From: Arachis hypogaea
Taxonomy: Eukaryota > Streptophyta > Magnoliopsida > Fabales > Fabaceae
NCBI RefSeq assembly: GCF_003086295.3
Contig: NC_092054.1
Span: forward strand, 34,068,393 to 34,132,392
Direction: 5' to 3'
Length of the DNA: 64,000 nucleotides
The notes beneath the pieces are model-generated. The model did not search any database, was not told the DNA's origin, and saw only the letters and a list, made by a program, of their open reading frames with translations. The position numbers and the translations under genes are program-made. Shown in pieces: positions 56,640-64,000 of this stretch (positions are counted from its first letter, which is position 1; the number at the start of each line of letters is the position of its first letter).

Positions 56640-56920
56640 ACTGGCGTTCAACGCCAGCTTTCTGCCCAAATCTGGCGTCCAGCGCCAGAAAAGGAGCCAA
56701 AACCAGAGTTGAACGCCCAAACTGGCACAAAAGCTGGCGTTCAACTCCAAGAAGGACCTCTACACGTGCAACACTCAAGCTCAGCCCAAGCACACACCAA
56801 GTGGGTCCCGGAAGTGGATTTATGCATCAATTACTTACTCATGTAACGTCCAGCGCCAGAAAAGGAGCCAAAACCAGAGTTGAACGCCCAAACTGGCACA
56901 AAAGCTGGCGTTCAACTCCA
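56640..56920 (+). repeat. GGCGTTCAACGCCAG palindromes in RE7 U3
   Basis: GGCGTTCAACGCC, GGCGTCCAGCGCC and CTGGCGTTCAACTCC words, 120-400 bp before the TATA box. Confidence 0.78.
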
Positions 56921-57017
56921 AGAAGGACCTCTACACGTGCAACACTCAAGCTCAGCCCAAGCACACACCAAGTGGGCCCCGGAAGTGGATTTATGCATCA
57001 ATTACTTACTCATGTAA
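56676..57017 (+). repeat. 171-bp tandem duplication in RE7 LTR
   Basis: CGTCCAGCGCCAGAAAAGG starts at 56676 and 56847; the two units are almost identical and end at ACTCATGTAA. Confidence 0.92.
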
Positions 57018-57036
57018 ACCCTAGTAGCTAGTTTAT

Positions 57037-57044
57037 TATAAATA
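57037..57044 (+). promoter_or_regulatory. TATA box of RE7 5' LTR
   Basis: TATAAATA in TTTATTATAAATAGGACC. Confidence 0.65.
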
Positions 57045-57919
57045 GGACCTCTTACTATTATATTAGACATTTTTGGATCTTTGGATTATCTTTTGATCTA
57101 TTGATCACGTTTTAGGGGGCTGGCCATCTCGGCCATGCCTGGACCTTTCACTTATGTAATTTTAACGGTAGAGTTTCTACACTCTATAGATTAAGGTGTT
57201 GAGCTCTGCTGTTCCTCAAAGATTAATGCAAAGTACTACTGTTTTCTATTCAATTCTTCTTATTTCGCTTCTAAGATATTCATTCGCACTTCAACCTGAA
57301 TGTGATGAACGTGACAATCATCATTATTCCCTATGAACGCGTGCCTGACAACCACTTCCGTTCTACCTTCGACTGAATGAGTATCTCTTAGATCTCCTAA
57401 CCAGAATCTTCGTGGCGTAAGCTAGAATGATGGCGGCATTCAAGAGAATCCGGAAAGTCTAAACCTTGTCTGTGGTATTCCGAGTAGGATTCAATGATTG
57501 AATGACTGTGACGAGCTTCAAACTCGCGAGTGCTGGGCGTTAATGACAAACGCAAAAGGAGGGTGAATCCTATTCCAGCATGATCGAGAACCGACAGATG
57601 ATTAGCCGTGCTGTGACAGAGCATGTGAGCATATTTTTCACTGAGAGGAGGGGATGTAGCCACTGACAACGGTGATGCCCTTGCATAAAGCCAGCCATGG
57701 AAAGGAGTAAGACTGACTGGATGAAGATAGCAGGAAAGCAGAGGTTCAGAGGAACGAAAAGCACCTCCATTCACTTATCTGAAATTCCTACCAATGATTT
57801 ACATAAGTATTTCTATCCTTTATTATTTATCTTTTAATTATCTAATCCAATCACATTTAACCCTACCTGACTGAGATTTGCAAGGTGACCATAGCTTGCT
57901 TCATACCAACAATCTCCGT

Positions 57920-57931
57920 GGGATTCGACCC
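57920..57931 (+). promoter_or_regulatory. U5 motif complementary to tRNA-Asp T-arm (RE7)
   Basis: GGGATTCGACCC, about 170 nt before the primer site. Confidence 0.45.
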
Positions 57932-58020
57932 TTACTCACGTAAGGTATTACTTGGACGACCCAGTGCACTTGCTGGTCAGTTACACGGAGTTGTGAACCG
58001 TGGTCTTGGCATCACGTTTT

Positions 58021-58038
58021 TGGCGCCATTACCGGGGA
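58021..58038 (+). other. Extra primer-site-like sequence inside RE7 LTR
   Basis: TGGCGCCATTACCGGGGA, 16 of 18 positions identical to the real primer site at 58100, preceded by the same TTTT and lying 55 bp inside the LTR end. Confidence 0.8.
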
Positions 58039-58099
58039 AAGAAAGAGCGATGAATTTTACATAATTAAAGTGTAATCACGATTCCGCGTACCAAGTTTT

Positions 58100-58117
58100 T
58101 GGCGCCGTTGCCGGGGA
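58100..58117 (+). other. RE7 primer binding site (tRNA-Asp)
   Basis: TGGCGCCGTTGCCGGGGA, exact complement of the plant tRNA-Asp 3' end, 6 nt after the LTR. Confidence 0.94.
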
Positions 58118-59982
58118 TTGTTCGAGTATGGACAACTGACGGTTCATCCTGTTGCTCAGATTGGGTAACTTTCTTTTCGTTTTCTTTTCAAAAAATTTTC
58201 AAAAAAATATTTCAAAAAATTTTCTCACCTGTTTTCAAAATAAATTTTAGATTCAAAATTTTTAAGAATGAATTCTAGTGTTTCATGAAGCATGTGAAGC
58301 CTGGCTGGCTGTAAAGTCATGTCTAAATTCTTTTGGACTGAGGCTTCCAACCATCAGCTGTTACACGACTGTAGGGTATGTCAGGCATGTCATGTCTGAA
58401 TTACATGCTGAAGCTTGGCTGGCCATTGGCCATGTCTAGTATTTTGGACCGGAGCTTTCATTGAAAGCTTGGCTGGCTAGTGAGCCATGTCTAATTCCTG
58501 GACTGATGCTTTAGACTAAGAATGCAAGATTCCTGGAATTCATATTAAAAATTTTGGAATCCTTATTTTCCTTTTTCAATTAATTTTCGAAAAAATCCAA
58601 AAAAATGTAGAAAATCATAAAAATCAAAAACAATTTTTGTGTTTCTTGTTTGAGTCTTGAGTCATGTTATAAGTTTGGTGTCAATTGCATGTGCATCTTG
58701 CATTTTTCGAAAATATCATGCATTCATAGTGTTCTTCATGATCTTCAAGTTGTTCTTGGTAAGTCTTCTTGTTTGATCTTGATGTTTTCATGTTTTGTGT
58801 CTTTTCTTGTTTTTCATATGCATTCTTGAATTCTTAGTGTCTAAGCATTAAAGAATTCTAAGTTTGGTGTCTTGCATGTTTTCTTTGCATTAAAAAATTT
58901 TTCAAAATTGTGTCTATGATGTTCATCTTGACATTCATAGTGTTCTTGGTGTTCATCTTGACATTCATAGCATTCTTGCATGCATCACATGTTTTGATCT
59001 AAAAATTTCATGCATTGCATCATTTTAGTGTTTTTCTTAAAAAAATTCAAAAATCAAAAAAATATCTTTCCTTTTTCTCTCATCAAATTCGAAAATTTGG
59101 ATTGACTTTTTCAAAAATTTTTAAAATCAAGTTGTTTCTTATGAGTCAAATCAAATTTTCAATTTGAAAATCTTATCTTTCTCAAAATCTTTTTCAAAAA
59201 TCAAATCTTTTTCAAAATTCTTAGTTATTTTCGAAAATTTCAAAAATATTTTTCAAAAATATTTTCTTATTTTTATACCAAATTTTCGAAAATAACAATA
59301 ACAATTAATGTTTTGATTCAAAAATTTCAAGTTTGTTACTTGCTTGTTAAGAAAGATTCAAACTTTAAGTTCTAGAATTATATCTTGTGATTTCTTATGA
59401 ATCAAGTCATTAATTGAGATTTTAAAAATCAAATCTTTTTCAAAACTAATTTCTAAAATATCTTCTTATCTTACCTTTTTCAAAAAGTTGGTTTCAAAAT
59501 ATCTTTTCTAACCTCCTAACTTCTTATCTTTTCAAAATTTGTTTCAACTAACTAACTAACTTTTTGTTTGTTTCTTAACTTTTTTAAAACTACCTAACTA
59601 ACTCTCCCTCTCTAATTTTCGAAAATATCTTCCCTCTTTTTCAAAAAATTCTTTTTTATTAACTAATTATTTTTATTTTTGATTTTAAAAATTTTTTCGA
59701 AAAAAAATACTAACCTTTTTTCAAAAACTTTTTTCAAAAATCACTAAGTCTTTTTCAAAATTTATTTTCGAAAATTCCTTCTCTCTCATCTTATTCTATT
59801 TATTTATTCATCTATTAACATCTCATCTCACATCTCAACCCTCCTCACAGTTGTGTTTCTTCCATTATATTACATTCTTTGTCTCCCCCTCTTCTTCTAC
59901 TCACACAGGAATCCCTATACTGTGGCATAAAGGATCTCTATTATTATTATTATTATTTTTTCTGTGTCCTCTTCTTTGTCAT
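58118..59982 (+). other. RE7 5' leader
   Basis: 1.9 kb untranslated. Three leader repeat units (58290-58515), TAAGTTTGGTGT at about 58670 and 58860, a TTCATCTTGACATTCATAG tandem (58925-58970), and at least seven TTTTCGAAAA-type palindromes between 58580 and 59770. A TTA run at 59940-59957 precedes the gag ATG. Confidence 0.75.
58290..58515 (+). repeat. Leader repeat units of RE7
   Basis: Three GAAGCYTGGCTGGC...GCCATGTCTA...TGGACYGA...GCTTYC units, homologous to 14995-15232. Confidence 0.78.
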
Positions 59983-62311
59983 ATGAGCAGGAGCAAGGAT
60001 AAGAACATTCTTGTTGAAGCAGATCCAGAACCTGAAAGGACTCTAAAAAGAAAACTAAGAGAAGCTAAAATACAACAATCCAGAGATAACCTTTCAGAAA
60101 TTTTCGAACAAGAAGAGGAGATGGCAGCCGAAAATAATAATAATGTAAGGAAGATGCTTGGTGACTTTACTGCACCTAATTCCAATTTACATGGAAGAAG
60201 CATCTCCATTCCTGCCATTGGAGCAAACAACTTTGAGCTGAAACCTCAATTAGTTTCTCTGATGCAGCAGAACTGCAAGTTTCATGGACTTCCATCTGAA
60301 GATCCTTTTCAGTTCTTAACTGAATTCTTGCAGATATGTGATACTGTTAAGACTAATGGAGTAGATCCTGAAGTCTACAGGCTCATGCTTTTCCCTTTTG
60401 CTGTAAGAGACAAGAGCTAGATTATGGTTGGATTCTCAACCCAAAGACAGCCTGAACTCTTGGGATAAGCTGGTCACGACTTTCTTAGCCAAGTACTTTC
60501 CTCCTCAAAAGTTGAGCAAGCTTAGAGCTGATGTTCAAACCTTCAGACAGAAAGAAGGTGAATCCCTCTATGAAGCTTGGGAAAGATACAAACAGTTGAC
60601 CAAAAAGTGTCCTTCTGACATGCTTTCAGAATGGACCATCCTGGATATATTCTATGATGGTTTATCTGAGCTATCAAAGATGTCACTGGACACTTCTGCA
60701 GGTGGATCCATTCACCTAAAGAAAACGCCTGCAGAAGCTCAAGAACTCATTGACATGGTTGCTAATAACCAGTTCATGTACACTTCTGAAAGGAATCCTG
60801 TGAGTAATGGGACGCCTATGAAGAAGGGAGTTCTTGAAGTTGATACTCTGAATGCCATATTGGCTCAGAATAAAATATTGACTCAGCAAGTCAATATGAT
60901 CTCTCAGAGTCTGAATGGAATGCAAGCTACATCCAACAGTACTCAAGAGGCATCTTCTGAAGAAGAAGCTTATGATCCTGAAAACCCTGCAATAGCAAAG
61001 GTAAATTATTTAGGTAAACCTTATGGAAACACCTATAACTCATCATGGAGAAATCATCCAAATTTCTCATGGAAGGATCAAAAGCCTCAACAAGGCTTTA
61101 ATAATGGTGGAAGAAACAGGTTTAGCAATAATAAACCTTTTCCATCATCCACTCAGCAACAGACAGAGAACTCTGAACAAAACACTTCTAATTTGGCAAA
61201 CTTAGTCTCTGATCTGTCTAAGGCCACTGTAAGTTTCATGAATGAAACAAGATCTTCTATTAGAAATCTAGAAGCACAAGTGGGCCAGCTGAGTAAAAGG
61301 ATCACTGAAATCCCTCCCAGTACTCTCCCAAGCAATACAAAAGAGAACCCAAAAGGAGAGTGCAAGGCCATTGACATAAGCACCATGGACGAACCTACAA
61401 GGGGAGTGGAGGACGTGAATCCCAAGGAGGAAGACCTCCTGGGACGTCCAGTGATCAATAAGGAGCTTCCCTCTGAGGAACCAAAGGACTCTGAGGCTCA
61501 TCTAGAGACCATAGAGATTCCATTGAACCTCCTTATGCCCTTCATGAGCTCTGATGAGTATTCCTCTTCTGAAGAGAATGAGGATGTTACTGAAGAGCAA
61601 ACTGCCAAGTTTCTTGGTGCAATCATGAAGCTGAATGCCAAACTATTTGGCATTGATACTTGGGAAGTTGAACCTCCCTTGTTCATCAATGAACTAAGTG
61701 ATCTGGATCAACTGACATTGCCTCAGAAGAGACAGGATCCTGGAAAGTTCATAATACCCTGTACCATAGGCACCATGATCTTTAAGACTCTGTGTGACCT
61801 TGGTTCAGGAATAAACCTCATGCCCCTCTCTGTAATAGAGAAACTGGGAATCTATGGGGTGCAAGCTGCTAAAATCTCATTAGAGATAGCAGACAGTTCA
61901 AGAAAACAGGCTTATGGACAAGTAGAGGACGTGTTAGTAAAGGTTGAAGGCCTTTACATCCCTGCTGATTTCATAGTTCTGGATACTGGAAAGGAAGAGG
62001 ATGAATCCATCATCCTAGGAAGACCTTTCCTGGCCACAGCAAGAGCTGTGATTGATGTTGACAGAGGTGAAATAGTCCTTCAATGGAATGAGAACTCCCT
62101 TGTGTTTAAAACTCAAGGATCTCCCTCTGCAACCATGGAGAGGAAGCAGAAAAAGCTTCTCTCAAAGCAAAGTCAACCAGAGCCCCCACAGTCAAACTCT
62201 AAGTTTGGTGTTGGGAGGCCACAACCAAACTCTAAGTTTGGTGTTGAACTCCCATATCCAAACTCTAAGTTTGGTGTTGGAGAGTCTCAACAAAGCTCTG
62301 CACATCTGTGA
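59983..62311 (+). pseudogene. RE7 gag-protease (one frameshift)
   Basis: ATG 59983 (MSRSKDKNILVEADPEPERT). Capsid motifs ANNFELKPQLVSLMQQNCKF and VYRLMLFPFAVRDK lead to a TAG at about 60418, caused by what looks like one extra base. The next frame then runs open for 627 codons from LDSQPKDSL: FPPQKLSKLRADVQTFRQKE, QNKILTQQVNMISQSL, Asn/Gly-rich NFSWKDQKPQQGFNNGGRNR, RNLEAQVGQLSKRI, protease CDLGSGINLMPLSVIEKLGI and ILGRPFLATARAVIDVDRGE. The C-terminus repeats NSKFGV three times. Total about 775 codons. No RT follows. A sequencing error or one mutation could explain the frameshift. Confidence 0.88.
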
Positions 62312-62514
62312 GGCTCCATGAGAGCCCACTGTCAAGCTATTGACATTAAAGAAGCGCTTGTTGGGAGGCAACCCAATTTTTATTTATCTAACTATATTTT
62401 TCTTGGTTATATGTCTTTGTAGGTTCATGATCATGTGGAGTCACAAAATAAATATAAAAATTGAAAACGGAATCAAAAACAGCAGAAGAAAAATCACACC
62501 CTGGAGGAGCATCT

Positions 62515-62710
62515 GTCTAGCGTTCAGCGCCAGAACAGAGCATAGTTCTGGCGCTGAACGCCCAAAATGGGCAGCTTCTGGGCGCTGAACGCCAGAACAG
62601 GCATAGTTCTGGCGTTCAACGCCAGAATTGGCACACATATGGGCGTTGAACGCCCAAAATGGCCACCAACCTGGCGCTGAACGCCCAGAGTTGTGTGCAA
62701 AGGCATTTTT
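62515..62710 (+). repeat. GGCGCTGAACGCCAG palindrome array, RE7 internal
   Basis: About eight GGCGTTCAACGCC or GGCGCTGAACGCC units, in the same position as 23990-24190 of RE2. Confidence 0.88.
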
Positions 62711-62753
62711 ACATGCCTAATGGGTGCAGGAATGTAAATCCTTGAACAACTCA

Positions 62754-62777
62754 GGATCTGTGGACCCCACAGGATCC
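62754..62777 (+). other. Conserved hairpin GGATCTGTGG/CCACAGGATCC (RE7)
   Basis: Same as 24233-24256. Confidence 0.6.
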
Positions 62778-62844
62778 CTACCTACCTCCACTCACTTCTT
62801 CTCACCACTTTCTTTCACACAACCCCATAAACACTCTTCCCCAA

Positions 62845-63024
62845 AAACCCTTCACCAATCACCTCAAACTCTCTTCCCCATCACCTCTTCACCACTCACA
62901 TCCATCCACTCTTCCCCATAAACCTACCTCATAAACCCCACCTACCTCCAAAATTCAAAACCAATTTCCCACCCAAACCCACCCATATGGCCAAAACCTT
63001 CCCCCCTCCCTTCCCTATATAAAG
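62845..63024 (+). promoter_or_regulatory. Internal CCAAT/TATA region upstream of RE7 ORF2
   Basis: CACCAATCAC at about 62850 and TATATAAAG at 63016-63024 in a C-rich stretch, 198 bp before the ORF2 ATG, then CACACAACACACC typical of a plant 5' UTR. Promoter role inferred. Confidence 0.5.
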
Positions 63025-63140
63025 CCCTCCATTCTTCATCAAATTCACACAACACACCCCTCTACACCCTTCTTGGCCGAAACACTTCCCACTCTCCCTC
63101 TCCTCCATTTCTTCTTCTTCTTCATCTATTATTTCTTTTA

Positions 63141-63173
63141 TTGCTCGAGGGCGAGCAAAGTTCTAAGTTTGGT
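63141..63173 (+). other. Internal hairpin + AAGTTTGGT module of RE7
   Basis: Stem TTGCTCG/CGAGCAA with loop AGGG (63141-63158), then GTTCTAAGTTTGGTATGG. Confidence 0.72.
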
Positions 63174-63213
63174 ATGGTAAAAGCATAAGCTTTTTATTTT
63201 TCCATTACCATTG

Positions 63214-64000
63214 ATGGCACCTAAGACCGGAGAATCCTCTAGAAAGGGGAAAGGGAAGACAAGAGCTTCCACATCCGAGTCATGGGAGATGGAAAAGTTC
63301 ATCTCCAAAGCCCATCAAGACCACTTCTATGATGTTGTGGCCAAGAAGAAGGTGATCCCTGAGGTCCCTTTCAAACTCAGAAGAAATGAGTATCCGGAGA
63401 TCCGACATGAAATTCAAAGAAGAGGTTGGGAAGTTCTAACAAATCCCATCCAACAAGTCGGCATCCTAATGGTTCAAGAGTTCTATGCTAATGCATGGAT
63501 CACCAAGAACCATGATCAAAGTAAGAACCCGGATCCAAAGAACTATGTTACAATGGTTCGGGGGAAATACTTAGATTTTAGTCCAGAGAATGTGAGGTTG
63601 GCGTTTAACTTGCCCATGATGCAAGGAGATGAACGCCCCTACACTAGAAGGGTCAACTTTAATCAAGGGTTGGACCAAGTCCTTATGGACATATGCGTGG
63701 AAGGAGCTCAATGGAAGATTGACTCCAAAGGCAAGCCGGTTCAACTAAGAAGATTGGACCTCAAGCCTATAGCTAGAGGATGGTTGGAGTTCATTCAATG
63801 CTCAATCATTCCCACTAGCAACCGGTCTGAAGTTACTATAGACCGGGCCATCATGATTCATAGCATCATGATTGGAGAAGAGGTGGAAGTTCATGAGATT
63901 ATACCTCAAGAACTCTACAAGGTGGCTGACAAGTCCTCCACCATGGCAAGGTTAGCCTTTCCTCACCTCATTTGCCACCTATGCAATTCGGCTGGGATTG
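63214..64000 (+). CDS. RE7 ORF2: putative plant transposon protein, open to window end
   Basis: ATG at 63214, then 262 codons without a stop to the window edge. N-terminus MAPKTGESSRKGKGKTRAST is basic and Ser-rich; then SWEMEKFISKAHQDHFYDVV, EIQRRGWEVLTNPIQQVGIL, VQEFYANAW, MVRGKYLDFSPENVRLAFNL, RRLDLKPIARGWLEFIQCS and TIDRAIMIHSIMIGEEVEVH. This pattern fits the 'putative plant transposon protein' domain (PF20167 as I recall), related to ORF3 of RE1. No catalytic motif, signal peptide or membrane segment is visible. The remnant in RE2 suggests the C-terminus ends SLRGRTSRHH-like. Its unbroken frame, next to a gag with a single frameshift, suggests recent activity. Function unknown. Confidence 0.75.
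   Translation, partial: MAPKTGESSRKGKGKTRASTSESWEMEKFISKAHQDHFYDVVAKKKVIPEVPFKLRRNEYPEIRHEIQRRGWEVLTNPIQQVGILMVQEFYANAWITKNHDQSKNPDPKNYVTMVRGKYLDFSPENVRLAFNLPMMQGDERPYTRRVNFNQGLDQVLMDICVEGAQWKIDSKGKPVQLRRLDLKPIARGWLEFIQCSIIPTSNRSEVTIDRAIMIHSIMIGEEVEVHEIIPQELYKVADKSSTMARLAFPHLICHLCNSAGI

Larger units (their letters stand above)
56265..58093 (+). repeat. RE7 5' LTR
   Basis: 1829 bp, TGATGAGCGG...CGCGTACCA. Longer than the RE2 LTR because of a 171-bp tandem duplication (56676-57017) and an extra segment at 58021-58080 that carries a primer-site-like sequence. TATAAATA at 57037-57044, U5 GGGATTCGACCC at 57920-57931. Confidence 0.9.
56265..64000 (+). mobile_element. RE7: LTR element of the RE2 family, continues past window
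   Basis: 5' LTR, primer site, leader with the three-unit repeat, gag-protease, palindrome array, hairpin, internal promoter-like region, module and ORF2 follow in the same order as in RE2. There is no RT, RNase H or integrase between gag-protease (62311) and ORF2 (63214). It is better preserved than RE2 and shows what RE2 lost. The right LTR is outside the window. Confidence 0.88.

Overview
The window is plant nuclear DNA made almost entirely of nested transposable elements; I found no convincing intact host gene. Intron-containing transposase genes (MULE and CACTA), very long LTRs (1.4-2.0 kb) and Athila-like Ty3 elements primed by tRNA-Asp (primer site TGGCGCCGTTGCCGGGGA) indicate a higher plant. 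The LTR families resemble those I associate with peanut (Arachis), but that is recognition from memory, not a search.

Nest 1 (1-31125). A Mutator-like element (MULE-A) with a decayed Ulp1-like protease gene (+) and a FAR1/MURA-like transposase gene (-) was split by RE1, a minus-strand Athila-like retrotransposon (2135-29748, target duplication CTTCT). The gag gene of RE1 was split by RE2, a plus-strand element of 13154-27880 that has gag-protease and a second ORF but no polymerase. RE2 contains a 5'-truncated CACTA transposon (17862-22921) flanked by two copies of the same 1.13 kb of RE2 gag-protease. This makes a four-level nest.

Nest 2 (31126-49727). RE3 (minus strand) keeps its 5' LTR, primer site, leader and gag, but everything 3' of gag is lost. 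RE4, an almost complete minus-strand gag-pol element (33890-48783, target duplication GAGAC), sits in the RE3 LTR. A 4.1 kb CACTA element (44535-48663, target duplication AAA) with host-gene-like sequence sits in the 5' LTR of RE4.

Nest 3 (49728-64000). The 3' end of RE5 (LTR 50489-52520) abuts a second Ulp1-type MULE gene (MULE-B) whose intron is a 130-bp tandem repeat. MULE-B is cut by a solo LTR (53715-55124) and by the RE6 LTR. RE6 is in turn cut by RE7, a plus-strand element of the RE2 family that runs off the window with an open second ORF.

Four patterns recur across these families. A hairpin with a following GTTTGGTGT-type or GTGTGGGGAGGT tract abuts the 3' LTR and is repeated inside the element. 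A U5 segment close to GGGATCGACCC is complementary to the T-arm of the primer tRNA-Asp. Each LTR family carries its own array of short palindromes (ACGCGT, GGCGTTTAACGCC, AGCGCT or CCACGTTAGTGG types) upstream of the LTR TATA box, repeated internally after the last gag/pol gene in several elements. In RE2 and RE7 the second ORF has its own CCAAT/TATA-like promoter region. RE names are local labels. All boundaries were read by eye.
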